Below are positions 51,829 to 60,264 of a DNA stretch of 64,000 nt, piece after piece. The stretch's first letter is position 1; each line of letters starts with the position of its first letter. The notes beneath the pieces are model-generated. The model did no database searches. It saw only the letters and a program-made list of their open reading frames with translations, and had not been told where the DNA came from. Source of the DNA: an uncultured Dehalococcoidia bacterium (GTDB taxonomy: Bacteria; Chloroflexota; Dehalococcoidia; Lucifugimonadales; CATQGZ01); the NCBI GenBank assembly GCA_958295685.1, contig OY282365.1, positions 1,984,001 through 2,048,000 on the forward strand. The letters are read 5' to 3'. Position numbers and translations under genes: made by a program.

Positions 51829-52811
51829 GTCAGCCTGTCGATCAGTTCGCCGAGCGTGAGCCAGTAGAAGACTATGTAGGCGCCGGCGGCGATCATGAGG
51901 GCCGCGCTGACGGGCTGGACGTATGGGAGGACGGCGCGCAGGAGGCCGACCATGGCGCCCTTGAAGAGCGACATGGCGAGGGTCAGCAGGACGATTACGG
52001 ATCCCATGCCGAGGGCGTAGACGATGAACTGGCCTGCGGATTCGAGGAATCCCTTGGACGCGACGCTTAGGCCGGTGACTGCCAGGAAAATGGGCAGGGT
52101 GCAGCTCAGGGAGGCGAGGCCGTAGCTGAGTCCGAAGAGGAAGTAGCCCCGCACGCTGATTCTGGTCGGGTCTCCGATTCCCGAGGCGGCCCTGCCGGCG
52201 AGGGCGGTGTATATCTTTCCCCCGCTGAGCATCCAGGCCCCTGCGAACGTCAGCAGTATGCCGATGACGAGTCCGATCCATGGCATGGCGTCGATGACGG
52301 CGCGCGCGCCCCCGCTTATTATGAGTCCCACGGCGCCGAAGAGGGCCACCATGCCGGATGCCACCACGCCTCCGACGATGAGGCCCCGCAGGGCGGCTCT
52401 GCCGAGGCTGGTCGTCTTTTGGCCCTTGCCGCCCGCCACGAGTCCGAACAGCCACACGCCGCCCAGGCGGCTGCCGAGGCTAGTCGTCTTTCGGTCGTCG
52501 TTGCCGCCCGTCTCCTCCGAGCCGAGATAGAGGCTCAGGTACGCGGGCAGCATGGGAAATCCGCAGGGGTTCACGGTGGCGACCATTCCGGCGATGAACG
52601 CGAAGCCGAGTTGGAGGCTGCCGCCGAAGCTGTCTAGGAACCTGCTGGAGGCCGACTGTACGTTCTCGACTCCGCCGACGACCCCTCCGCCCGACTCGCT
52701 GACAAGGGCCCCCAGGAACGCGGCCGCGAGCGGAGCAAGCCCGATCCCGGCGGGCATGAGGAGGCCGCGCCAGTTCATGGACCGTTCTTCCTGGGGCGCC
52801 GCACGTTCCAT
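51825..52811 (-). CDS. CcdA-like thiol-disulfide transmembrane protein
   Basis: The 328-residue membrane protein has the two conserved Cys sites of the CcdA/DsbD family, N-P-C-G-F-P-M-L-P near residue 82 and L-S-C-T-L-P-I-F near 232, among about seven TM segments. It transfers reducing power across the membrane for cytochrome c maturation or related thiol tasks; the PQQ-cytochrome c at 19346 is a possible client. ATG 52778 (M-N-W-R-G-L-L) is an alternative start. A palindrome overlapping its TATAAT box lies just upstream. Confidence 0.85.
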   Translation of the reverse strand: MERAAPQEERSMNWRGLLMPAGIGLAPLAAAFLGALVSESGGGVVGGVENVQSASSRFLDSFGGSLQLGFAFIAGMVATVNPCGFPMLPAYLSLYLGSEETGGNDDRKTTSLGSRLGGVWLFGLVAGGKGQKTTSLGRAALRGLIVGGVVASGMVALFGAVGLIISGGARAVIDAMPWIGLVIGILLTFAGAWMLSGGKIYTALAGRAASGIGDPTRISVRGYFLFGLSYGLASLSCTLPIFLAVTGLSVASKGFLESAGQFIVYALGMGSVIVLLTLAMSLFKGAMVGLLRAVLPYVQPVSAALMIAAGAYIVFYWLTLGELIDRLT

Positions 52812-52814
52812 AGC

Positions 52815-52833
52815 ACTTGGAATTATACCAAGT
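52815..52833 (-). promoter_or_regulatory. -10 box inside a perfect palindrome (possible operator)
   Basis: ACTTGG and CCAAGT (6-bp arms) flank a 7-nt centre that contains a perfect minus-strand TATAAT (52827-52822). The start codon at 52811 is only a few bases beyond the expected start of transcription. A repressor binding here would cover the -10. Confidence 0.5.
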
Positions 52834-52949
52834 TGCGGTGACTAGTGTGGGGCCGCGGCGGACGAGTAGACAGGTTTGCCCTGTGGATGGAACCCCGTAT
52901 AGAATCGTGCCTGCGCGGGACTCCGGGATATTCCGACAGGAGGGGAGCG

Positions 52950-53738
52950 GTGGCCGAGAGGCGCAGGAGGCTGGAGAACAAGGTTGCAATCGTGGCGGGC
53001 GCGGGGTCGAGCGGCCCCGGGATCGGCAACGGCAGGGCGACTTCGGCGCTGTTCGCGCGGGAAGGGGCCAGCGTCCTGCTGGTGGACTCGGAGGTCGAAC
53101 GGGCGGAGGAGACGCTGGCGATGATCGCGGCGGAGGGCGGGACGGCCTCGGCGCTCGGGGCCGACGTTACCCGAGCCGACGAGTGCGAGCGGATGGTGGA
53201 GAGCGCTCTGGAGCGGTATGGCCGTCTGGACGTGCTGGTCAACGTGGTGGGCATACTGGCGTTCGATTCGGTGGTTGACGTCTCGGAGGAGACGTGGGAC
53301 AGGCTGATGGAGGTCAACGTCAAGAGCGTGGTGCTGGCCTCCAAGTTCGCTATTCCGAGGATGGTCGAGGGAGGCGGGGGGTCGATCATCAACGTGTCGT
53401 CGATAGCGGGCCTGCGGGCCTACAGCGCGACGCCCTACACGACCTCGAAGGCGGCCATAAACGGCCTCACGATGTCCATGGCCTACGACCACGGGCGCGA
53501 CAACATACGTGTGAACGCCATTGCGCCGGGGGCGGTCTACACTCCGATGGTCGCGGGGCTTCTCAGCCACAGGCAGCGTGAGAAGCGACGCGAGGCCTCG
53601 ATGCTGGGGACGGAGGGGACGGGTTGGGACGTTGGGTGGGCGGCGGTCTACCTCGCGAGCGACGAGTCGCGCTGGGTGACCGGCACGATATTGACGGTGG
53701 ACGCCGGGATCACCGGGAAAGTGCCGACGCTCCTCTGA
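52950..53738 (+). CDS. Short-chain dehydrogenase/reductase
   Basis: The 262-residue Rossmann protein has A-G-A-G-S-S-G-P-G-I-G near residue 14, D-V-T-R-A near 64, N-V-V-G near 92 and the triad in N-V-S-S-I-A-G and Y-T-T-S-K near 142-163. G-T-I-L-T-V-D-A-G-I closes it, as in classical SDRs. GGAGGGGAG lies just before the GTG at 52950; a longer frame from 52845 lacks family sequence and runs over the ccdA promoter. Confidence 0.9.
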   Translation: MAERRRRLENKVAIVAGAGSSGPGIGNGRATSALFAREGASVLLVDSEVERAEETLAMIAAEGGTASALGADVTRADECERMVESALERYGRLDVLVNVVGILAFDSVVDVSEETWDRLMEVNVKSVVLASKFAIPRMVEGGGGSIINVSSIAGLRAYSATPYTTSKAAINGLTMSMAYDHGRDNIRVNAIAPGAVYTPMVAGLLSHRQREKRREASMLGTEGTGWDVGWAAVYLASDESRWVTGTILTVDAGITGKVPTLL

Positions 53739-53756
53739 GCCTGCCGCACGGCGCGG

Positions 53757-54419
53757 TCATTTCTTCTCGTCCCACCTGGCCCGAAGGGTTACCCAGACGG
53801 ACAGGATCAGCAGCTTCAGGTCGAGCCACGGGGACATGTGCCTGACGTAGAGGACGTCGTACCGCAGCTTGTCCATGGGCTGGGTGTCGTACTTCCCCTT
53901 GACTTGGGCGAGTCCGGTCAGGCCCGGCCTGGTCAGGAGCCTCATGCTGAAGTCGGGTCTCTGGGCGGTGAATTGAGCCACGAGTTCGGGGCGCTCGGCC
54001 CTGGGGCCTACGAGGCTGACGTCGCCCTTCCATATGTTCAGGACCTGTGGGAGTTCGTCCAAGGCGCGGCTCCTCAGGAAGCGCCCGACCGCAGTCACTC
54101 TCGGGTCGTCTTCGGACGCCCACACAGCGCCTGTGTGCTGCTCGGCATTTGGGATCATGGTTCTGAACTTGTACATCCTGAAGGCCCGTCCTCCCTTCCC
54201 AAGGCGTGTCTGGGTGTAGAAGACGGGGCCCCGGTCGTGCATCCGGATTGCGATGGGTATGGCTATCCACAGGACGAGCCAGACGGGGCTCAGCAGTACG
54301 TGGGCCGCAGTCAGGATCGTCAGGTCGAAGGGCCGCTTCCACCAATCGTTGACTGTCAGACCGGTTATTGGCTTGCTGCCGTGTATCGCCTGCTGGTTCG
54401 TGGTGTCCATAACGCGCAT
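53757..54419 (-). CDS. Undecaprenyl-phosphate sugar phosphotransferase-like (bacterial sugar transferase)
   Basis: The 220-residue protein has one hydrophobic segment near residues 35-58, then the sugar-transferase motifs: K-R-P-F-D-L, G-P-V-F-Y-T-Q-T-R-L-G-K-G-G-R-A-F near 65, Y-K-F-R-T-M near 83, D-E-L-P-Q-V-L-N near 120 and R-P-G-L-T-G-L-A-Q near 163. It starts polysaccharide units on a lipid carrier at the membrane. No other glycosyltransferases are adjacent. Confidence 0.9.
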   Translation of the reverse strand: MRVMDTTNQQAIHGSKPITGLTVNDWWKRPFDLTILTAAHVLLSPVWLVLWIAIPIAIRMHDRGPVFYTQTRLGKGGRAFRMYKFRTMIPNAEQHTGAVWASEDDPRVTAVGRFLRSRALDELPQVLNIWKGDVSLVGPRAERPELVAQFTAQRPDFSMRLLTRPGLTGLAQVKGKYDTQPMDKLRYDVLYVRHMSPWLDLKLLILSVWVTLRARWDEKK

Positions 54420-54531
54420 CCTGCCATCGTCATTTTATACCAATTCGGGCGGTCGGTGGTCGGTGGCCAGTGGTCAGTGGTTAGTGGGAGGGAGCGGCTC
54501 GTTGCGACGCTCGGCTGAGGACGCGCCCAAA

Positions 54532-54561
54532 TTGACACTCTTGCGCGCGGGCAACTAAACT
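54532..54561 (+). promoter_or_regulatory. Promoter of the methylmalonyl-CoA mutase gene
   Basis: TTGACA (54532-54537), 18-nt spacer, TAAACT (54556-54561), 35 nt before the GTG start. Just upstream (54440-54485) is a simple GGTCAGTGGT direct repeat. Confidence 0.5.
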
Positions 54562-54595
54562 CAGGCCGACCGGTTGGTTGCCGGAGGAGGCGCAC

Positions 54596-56254
54596 GTGAC
54601 GGCGAGCGAGAGCAAGGAACAGTGGCGCGAGGAGACGCTGGAGCCGCTGAGGAGGCGCTTTCCGGAGCGGAGCGGCTCCTTCTCCACGTCCTCGGACCTG
54701 GACGTGGAGACCGTCTACACCGCTGAGGATCTGGGCGGCTTCGACTATGCCGAGAAGCTCGGTTACCCTGGGGAGTATCCGTATACGCGGGGCGTGCAGC
54801 CCAACATGTACCGTGGCCGGCTCTGGACGATGCGTCAGTACGCCGGCTTGGCCTCGCCCGAGGAGTCGAACAGGCGATACCGGTATCTGCTCGAACAGGG
54901 GCAGACCGGTCTGAGCGTTGCGTTCGACCTGCCGACGCAGACGGGTTACGACTCCGATCATCCGATGGCTAGGGGAGAGGTGGGCCGGGTCGGGGTGCCG
55001 ATCAGCAGCCTGGCGGACATGGAGGTTCTGTTCAGCGGCATCCCGCTCGATAGAGTCAGCACGTCCATGACCATCAACGCCACCGCCTCGATACTGCTGG
55101 CGCTCTACATAGCGGTGGGCAAGAAGCAGGGGGCGCCGCCGGACAGTCTGAACGGTACCCTCCAGAACGACATTCTGAAGGAGTACATCGCCAGAGGGAC
55201 TTACATATACCCTCCCGGCCCGTCCATGCGTCTGGTGCGGGACGTCTTCCAGTATTGCAGCCGGAGCGTGCCGCGCTGGAACACGATCAGCATAAGCGGC
55301 TACCACATGAGTGAGGCGGGAGCGAGCGCGGTACAGGAGCTTGCGTTCACCTTCGCCAACGCGATCGCGTACGTGCAGTCGGCGGTCGACGCGGGGCTGG
55401 ACGTGGACCGGATAGGTGGCCGCCTGTCGTTCTTCTTCGTGGCGCAGAGCAACCTGTTCGAGGAGGCCGCCAAGTTCCGAGCGGCTCGGCGGATGTGGGC
55501 GAGGATCATGCGAGAGCGTTTCGGCGCGGAGGTTCCGCGCTCTTGGATGCTGCGCTTCCACACTCAGACGGCGGGCGTCACCCTGACGGCGCAGCAGCCC
55601 GATAACAACGTGATAAGGACGACCGTGCAGGCGCTGGCCGCCGTCTTGGGCGGGACTCAGTCGCTGCACGTGAACTCCAGAGACGAGGCGCTTGGTCTGC
55701 CGACCGAGGAGGCTGTCCGGCTGTCGCTCAGGACGCAGCAGATATTGGCCCACGAGAGCGGCGTAGCCGAGACCGTGGATCCGCTGGCAGGCTCGTACTA
55801 CGTCGAGAGCCTCACCGACCGTCTGGAGGAGGAGGCGTTCCGGCACATAGAGCGCATCGACGAGCTGGGCGGGGCCGTAGCAGCCCTCGAGGACGGCTAC
55901 CAGGTGCGCGAGATTCACGAGAGCGCGTACAGGCATCAGCAGGCGGTGGAGCGGGAGGAGCGCATCGTGGTCGGAGTGAACAGGTACAGGGAATCGGCGC
56001 CGCCCATCGAGAAGGCTCAGAGCATCGAGTCCGAGGAGACTCAGGCTCAGCTCCGGCGGCTGGCGCGAGTGCGCGCCGAGCGGGACGGCGGCCAGGTCGA
56101 GGCTGCGCTGGCCCGCCTGGAGCAGGCAGCCAGAGGTTCCGAGAACACCGTGCCTGCGATTCTCGATTGCGTCGAGGCATACGCGACCGTCGGAGAGATC
56201 GCGGACGTATTCCGGGGGGTCTTCGGAGAGCAGCGCGAGCTCACGCCCTTCTAG
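54596..56254 (+). CDS. Methylmalonyl-CoA mutase, catalytic (alpha N-terminal) subunit
   Basis: The 552-residue protein matches the stand-alone catalytic subunit of split mutases. Motifs are Y-P-Y-T-R-G-V-Q-P-N-M-Y near residue 67, T-G-L-S-V-A-F-D-L-P-T-Q near 108, D-R-V-S-T-S-M-T-I-N-A-T near 150, G-T-L-Q-N-D-I-L-K-E near 188, S-I-S-G-Y-H near 230 and T-A-Q-Q-P-D-N-N-V near 332. The C-terminal B12-binding D-x-H-x-x-G domain is absent, so a separate small subunit is needed; it is not adjacent. GGAGGAGG precedes GTG 54596. Confidence 0.93.
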   Translation: MTASESKEQWREETLEPLRRRFPERSGSFSTSSDLDVETVYTAEDLGGFDYAEKLGYPGEYPYTRGVQPNMYRGRLWTMRQYAGLASPEESNRRYRYLLEQGQTGLSVAFDLPTQTGYDSDHPMARGEVGRVGVPISSLADMEVLFSGIPLDRVSTSMTINATASILLALYIAVGKKQGAPPDSLNGTLQNDILKEYIARGTYIYPPGPSMRLVRDVFQYCSRSVPRWNTISISGYHMSEAGASAVQELAFTFANAIAYVQSAVDAGLDVDRIGGRLSFFFVAQSNLFEEAAKFRAARRMWARIMRERFGAEVPRSWMLRFHTQTAGVTLTAQQPDNNVIRTTVQALAAVLGGTQSLHVNSRDEALGLPTEEAVRLSLRTQQILAHESGVAETVDPLAGSYYVESLTDRLEEEAFRHIERIDELGGAVAALEDGYQVREIHESAYRHQQAVEREERIVVGVNRYRESAPPIEKAQSIESEETQAQLRRLARVRAERDGGQVEAALARLEQAARGSENTVPAILDCVEAYATVGEIADVFRGVFGEQRELTPF

Positions 56255-56317
56255 GGCGGGGGGGCGCGCTCTGTTCCGAAGGCACCGGACGGACGAGACT
56301 CTCTCCCGCTTTGGGCC

Positions 56318-57394
56318 TCAGCTCAGGCTGAACACGAGCAGGCCGGAGAGCGCGTAGAGGCCGATCAGGACGACGGCCTCCGGAGTCCAGTAGATTCCGG
56401 GGCCGTGCTTCATCCAGGGCAGCCGCCGTCTTTCGGGCGTGGGCGCCTGTGCGGTTCTCTGCATACGCCCCGTCGGCCTGTTGGCAAGGGCTACTATCAC
56501 CACGGCGGTCATCAGGATGGCGACGGCTGTGGTGAGGAGATGCACCTCGGATATCCTCGTCCAGAACACGCCCTGCGTGTAGACGGCGTCGTCTATGAAG
56601 ATTACGAAGCCCATGTTGAAGAGGTTGCTGCCGAGGACGTTGGAGATGGCGAGTTCCGGGGCCATGATGCGGATCGCGGCGAAGGAGGCCGCCAGTTCCG
56701 GCAGGGACGTGCTGAGGGCGAGGAACTGTGTCCCGACGAAGCTGGTCTCCCAGCCCATATCCTCTGCGATGCGTTCGCCGGCGTAGGCCAGCCATACGGC
56801 GCCGGCTATGACCACCGCCGCCGTGACGGCATAGACGGCGACGGCTCGAGGCAGGGAGTTGGCTGCGTACCTGTTTTCCTCGTCCGGCTCGGATTCGTTT
56901 TCACGAGCCTGCCCGGATCGATAGATCATGTACATGGCTGCCAGGAAGACCAGCAGCATAACGACACTCACGGGGCTTACGTACCAACCGGAGACCGCCG
57001 AGGTCTGGTGGTGGACGACGAGGCCCACCGCAGCGAGGGTGATGAGTACGATGCCGAGAGCGGCCACTAGGGTCGAGGTCGGGCCGACCCTGCTGAGGAT
57101 CGGCCCTTCCCGATAGAACAGGTCCAGCAGGCCGATGATGAGGAGGTTGAAGATGTTGCTGCCGAGCGCGTCGCCGGCGGCCAGGTCGGGGTCGTCGACC
57201 AGCACGATGGAGCCGACGCCCGTGCCGAGCTCGGGTAGGGACGTGGCGGTCGCCAGCAGGACCACCCCTGCGAAGGTTCTGCCCAGCCCTGTCTTGAGAG
57301 CGATTACGTCGGCTGACCGTACCAGGAAGGTCGAGGCTCCGAGGATGAGCGCGGCCGCGGCCGCGAGTTGGAGCCAGAGGAAGGCGGCGCTCAT
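56318..57394 (-). CDS. Calcium/sodium antiporter-like protein (CaCA family)
   Basis: The 358-residue membrane protein has about ten TM segments and the two alpha-repeat signatures, T-A-T-S-L-P-E-L-G-T with G-D-A-L-G-S-N-I-F-N, and L-S-T-S-L-P-E-L-A-A-S with S-N-V-L-G-S-N-L-F-N. These are the ion-binding repeats of Na+/Ca2+ exchangers. It follows a small gene and a K+/H+-type antiporter gene on the same strand, suggesting an ion-homeostasis operon. Confidence 0.9.
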   Translation of the reverse strand: MSAAFLWLQLAAAAALILGASTFLVRSADVIALKTGLGRTFAGVVLLATATSLPELGTGVGSIVLVDDPDLAAGDALGSNIFNLLIIGLLDLFYREGPILSRVGPTSTLVAALGIVLITLAAVGLVVHHQTSAVSGWYVSPVSVVMLLVFLAAMYMIYRSGQARENESEPDEENRYAANSLPRAVAVYAVTAAVVIAGAVWLAYAGERIAEDMGWETSFVGTQFLALSTSLPELAASFAAIRIMAPELAISNVLGSNLFNMGFVIFIDDAVYTQGVFWTRISEVHLLTTAVAILMTAVVIVALANRPTGRMQRTAQAPTPERRRLPWMKHGPGIYWTPEAVVLIGLYALSGLLVFSLS

Positions 57395-57399
57395 GCCTA

Positions 57400-57786
57400 C
57401 TAGCCGGTCTCCTCCGGCGCCTGCTCGAACGCGCCCCGGAGCTCGCCGATCAGAGAGTTGAGCTTCCGCTCCACGTCGTGGTCGGTCAGGTCTGCGGAGA
57501 GCAGCGTCAGGAGGTCTGCCATGGCTTCGGTCAGGGCGTCCAGGACCAGATTCTCGACGTCTATGCCGCTTGAGTGTATGACTACGAGCAGGTCGCTCTC
57601 GCCGCCGCTGGAGAGGATCATGCTGACGAGGTCGTCACCCTTCTTGAACTCGTGTGAGCTGTGTCCTCCCAGCCGCCCGCCGATGGACATGTGGTCGAAA
57701 CCGAGGCCCGCCATGTGACGCAGGAGGGCGTCCTGGAACAGGTCTCTGGAGACCCTGGGTATGACCGCTTCGTAAGAGTCAGGCAT
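57400..57786 (-). CDS. Hypothetical protein
   Basis: This 128-residue acidic protein (M-P-D-S-Y-E-A-V-I-P-R-V-S-R-D-L-F) has no TM segment. The start at 57786 is chosen for GGGAGGTG just upstream; the gene overlaps the antiporter gene by 8 nt and ends 5 nt before the CaCA gene. It could be a soluble regulator of one of the two antiporters. I do not recognise the family. Confidence 0.7.
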   Translation of the reverse strand: MPDSYEAVIPRVSRDLFQDALLRHMAGLGFDHMSIGGRLGGHSSHEFKKGDDLVSMILSSGGESDLLVVIHSSGIDVENLVLDALTEAMADLLTLLSADLTDHDVERKLNSLIGELRGAFEQAPEETG

Positions 57787-59119
57787 CTTGCGCACCTCCC
57801 GAGTTTGTCCCTGCCGGGCGCCGCGCGCGAAGCCCGGAGACCCCCTCGGGGAATGACCGGGCAAGTATGAGCGGCGCCATCACAGTCGTTGCGATTGTGA
57901 CGATGATGGCGACTCCGAAGAGGTCTCTGCCTATGATGCCGGAGCCGACGCCTATGCCCGCCATGATCAGGGCGACTTCCCCTCTGGGCAGCATTCCTAT
58001 TCCAACTCTCCAGGCGCCCGCGAGATTGAAGCCGACGAAGAGCGCGGGTATGCCGCTGCCTGCGACCTTTCCGACGACGGCGAGGGCGGTCGCGGCGAGT
58101 CCGAACAGCCACACGTCGCCCAGGCGGGAAACGTCTACCAGCATACCCATGACGGCGAAGAAGATCGGTATGAGAGCCGCGTAAACCCCACGGAGCGGCT
58201 CCTCGAGGCGGTGGGCGAGGTCGGTCCCGGAGAGGGCGAGGCCAATGGAGAACGCCCCGATTATCATGGCCAGTCCAAAGCTCTCGGCCAGGGCGGACGC
58301 GAGGAAGGCGAGCCCGAGGGCGAGGCCCATCGACGCGCCGCTCACCTGGAATCGGGAGAACAGGGCGGATATCCGCTTCGAGAGCAGGACACCCGCGCCT
58401 GTGAGGACGATCCAGAAGCCGATGGTTTTGAGGGCGATGAGGCTGACCGACGGCACCGAGAGCTCGCCCTGGACGGCGATCGCCAGCACCACGGTCAGCA
58501 CGAGTATCCCCAGGACGTCGTCCAGCACGGCCGCGGCCAGTATCGTCACGCCCTCCGGCGTGGACAGCCGACGCAGGTCTCCGAGCACCCTGACCGAGAT
58601 ACCTATCGACGTTGCGGTGAAGACGGCCCCTATGAACAGGGCCGTGGTGTCGCCGAAGCCGGTGGCGTATCCGAAGGCCACGGTGACGGCCACTCCCAGG
58701 ACGAAGGGGACGGCAGACCCTCCGAGGGCGACGATCGAGGCGGGGCCGGCGTATTTGAGGAACTGCCGCAGGTTGGTCTCCAGGCCCGCGGAGAACAGCA
58801 GGACGATCGAGCCGACCTGGGCGATCGCCCAGAGGCTCTGGGAGATCGGGAGCGTGAATCCCTCGCCATCATGAGAGGAGGCCTGCAGGTTCTCGAAGAG
58901 AGGGCCGATACGCGCAATCTCCAGCCCTCCCAGCGTGAACGGGCCGAGTCCCATGCCTCCCAGCGCGAACGGGCCGATGAGCATTCCGGCGCCCAGCTCT
59001 CCGAGCACGGGGGGTATCTTGAGAAAACGCTCGCATATCTCGCCGCCCAGCTTCGCCGCGATCAGGATAACGGCAAGCTGGAAGACCAGTCTGACGATCT
59101 GTTCCGAGCTATGTTCCAA
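57779..59119 (-). CDS. Cation:proton antiporter (CPA2/Kef-type)
   Basis: The 446-residue membrane protein has about twelve TM segments: P-P-V-L-G-E-L-G-A-G-M-L-I-G-P near residue 36, F-S-A-G-L-E-T near 108 and A-A-A-V-L-D-D-V-L-G-I-L near 195 (the Asp pair of CPA2 antiporters). No C-terminal RCK domain is attached; the small hypothetical protein downstream could serve instead. Leader element 6 lies about 200 nt upstream in the same direction. Confidence 0.9.
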   Translation of the reverse strand: MEHSSEQIVRLVFQLAVILIAAKLGGEICERFLKIPPVLGELGAGMLIGPFALGGMGLGPFTLGGLEIARIGPLFENLQASSHDGEGFTLPISQSLWAIAQVGSIVLLFSAGLETNLRQFLKYAGPASIVALGGSAVPFVLGVAVTVAFGYATGFGDTTALFIGAVFTATSIGISVRVLGDLRRLSTPEGVTILAAAVLDDVLGILVLTVVLAIAVQGELSVPSVSLIALKTIGFWIVLTGAGVLLSKRISALFSRFQVSGASMGLALGLAFLASALAESFGLAMIIGAFSIGLALSGTDLAHRLEEPLRGVYAALIPIFFAVMGMLVDVSRLGDVWLFGLAATALAVVGKVAGSGIPALFVGFNLAGAWRVGIGMLPRGEVALIMAGIGVGSGIIGRDLFGVAIIVTIATTVMAPLILARSFPEGVSGLRARRPAGTNSGGAQDA

Positions 59120-59284
59120 GTCTGGGTTCCGTCCTCAAGGGAATGTCTTCCCGGCACACAGCGTCCATTATATCAGTGTCTGGCGCCGGGTTTGGGGTCG
59201 TGGCGGCTGTGCCTGGTTGACTGGGGCGACGCGCCGGTCCTTGCGTCCGGGGGCCTCCGGGGATCGACGGCGGCGGGAAATTTT

Positions 59285-59587
59285 GCGAAAGTGTCGCATT
59301 GCGGGTATTTCGCAGCCACTTCGTAGCTGAGAGGGCCGATTTTGGCTGACACTACGCGACACTATGCGACACCTATGCGACACTTATGCGACACCTATGC
59401 GACACCTATGCGACACCTATGCGACACCTATGCGACAGGTCCGCGCGCTGGCCCTTCCGCCTCCCTTCCAGTTACGCATCCGGGCGCTTGGGGAGTTCTG
59501 CGGGCGGTTTGTGGAGAGAGGCGGCTGTGTCATGGGCAAACTCTAGCACAGCGGTTCGGGGTTGTCAAGGGTTGTCTGAATCAGGAT
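59285..59587 (-). promoter_or_regulatory. Leader element 6: promoter, 11-nt array, conserved block (upstream of the cation antiporter)
   Basis: A shortened AATCCTGA box (59587-59573) precedes -35 TTGACA (59568-59563), 17-nt spacer and -10 TAGAGT (59545-59540). An ATG lies at 59533 with the frame M-T-Q-P-P-L-S-T-N-R-P, stopping in the array. The array TGTCGCATAGG covers 59439-59346, then CTCTCAGCTACGAAG (59333-59319) and an inverted tail ATGCGACACTTT. AAGTGTCGCAT in the array pairs fully with the tail. The other parts of 59120-59770 hold only the greA promoter and leader. Confidence 0.75.
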
Positions 59588-59665
59588 TGAAGGCGGAGTC
59601 TGAGTAGGAGCCTCCTGGGTCGACATCGACGGGAGGAGGACGGATTGTGGCGCGACTATAGACAG

Positions 59666-59694
59666 TTGCAAGTCGAGTCACGGTCGGGTAGGAT
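59666..59694 (+). promoter_or_regulatory. Probable greA promoter
   Basis: TTGCAA, a 17-nt spacer and TAGGAT, giving a leader of about 70 nt before the greA ATG. Confidence 0.5.
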
Positions 59695-59770
59695 TTGGTT
59701 GAAGGGCAGACTGGGGAGGAGTCCTCGAAAGCATACGGCCGCCCAGTCTCCTAGTTGGCAGAGGATAGCC

Positions 59771-60244
59771 ATGGCCGCGCGAGAAATCCATCTAACCCCC
59801 GAGGGACTTGAGCAGCTACAGGGTGAACTGGACCACCTCAGAAGCGTCAGGCGGAAGGAGGTAGCCCGGCGCATCCACGATGCCAGCGAGACCGGCGGCA
59901 CTGTAGATAACGCCGAGTACGACGAAGCCAAGAATGAGCAGGCATTCGTCGAGGGCCGCGTGCGCGAGCTCGAGAGTCTGCTGTCCAACGCGGTGGCTGT
60001 GACGAGTGGCGAGAAGAGGAAGACGCGGAAGTCGGTGGAGTTCGGCTCCTCGATCACGGTGAGGACCACGACCGGCGAGAAGGTATACAGGCTCGTGGGA
60101 AGCGCCGAGGCCGCGCCGCTTGAAGGGAAGATCTCCAACGAATCACCTGTCGGGAGCGCCCTCATCGGACATAAGGTGGGTGACACCGTCGAAGTCAAGA
60201 CGCCCTCGGGAGTGATGGAGCTTACCATCACGAGGGTCAGCTAG
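59771..60244 (+). CDS. greA: Transcription elongation factor GreA
   Basis: The 157-residue protein has the GreA layout: an N-terminal coiled coil (T-P-E-G-L-E-Q-L-Q-G-E-L, then D-N-A-E-Y-D-E-A-K-N-E-Q with the tip acidic residues near 44), and a C-terminal FKBP-like domain ending I-S-N-E-S-P-V-G-S-A-L-I-G-H-K-V-G-D. It rescues backtracked RNA polymerase by stimulating cleavage. The start at 59771 is preceded by AGAGGAT; longer frames lack family sequence. lysS follows after 20 nt. Confidence 0.95.
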   Translation: MAAREIHLTPEGLEQLQGELDHLRSVRRKEVARRIHDASETGGTVDNAEYDEAKNEQAFVEGRVRELESLLSNAVAVTSGEKRKTRKSVEFGSSITVRTTTGEKVYRLVGSAEAAPLEGKISNESPVGSALIGHKVGDTVEVKTPSGVMELTITRVS

Positions 60245-60264
60245 CCTCTGGGATATCTGGCTGC

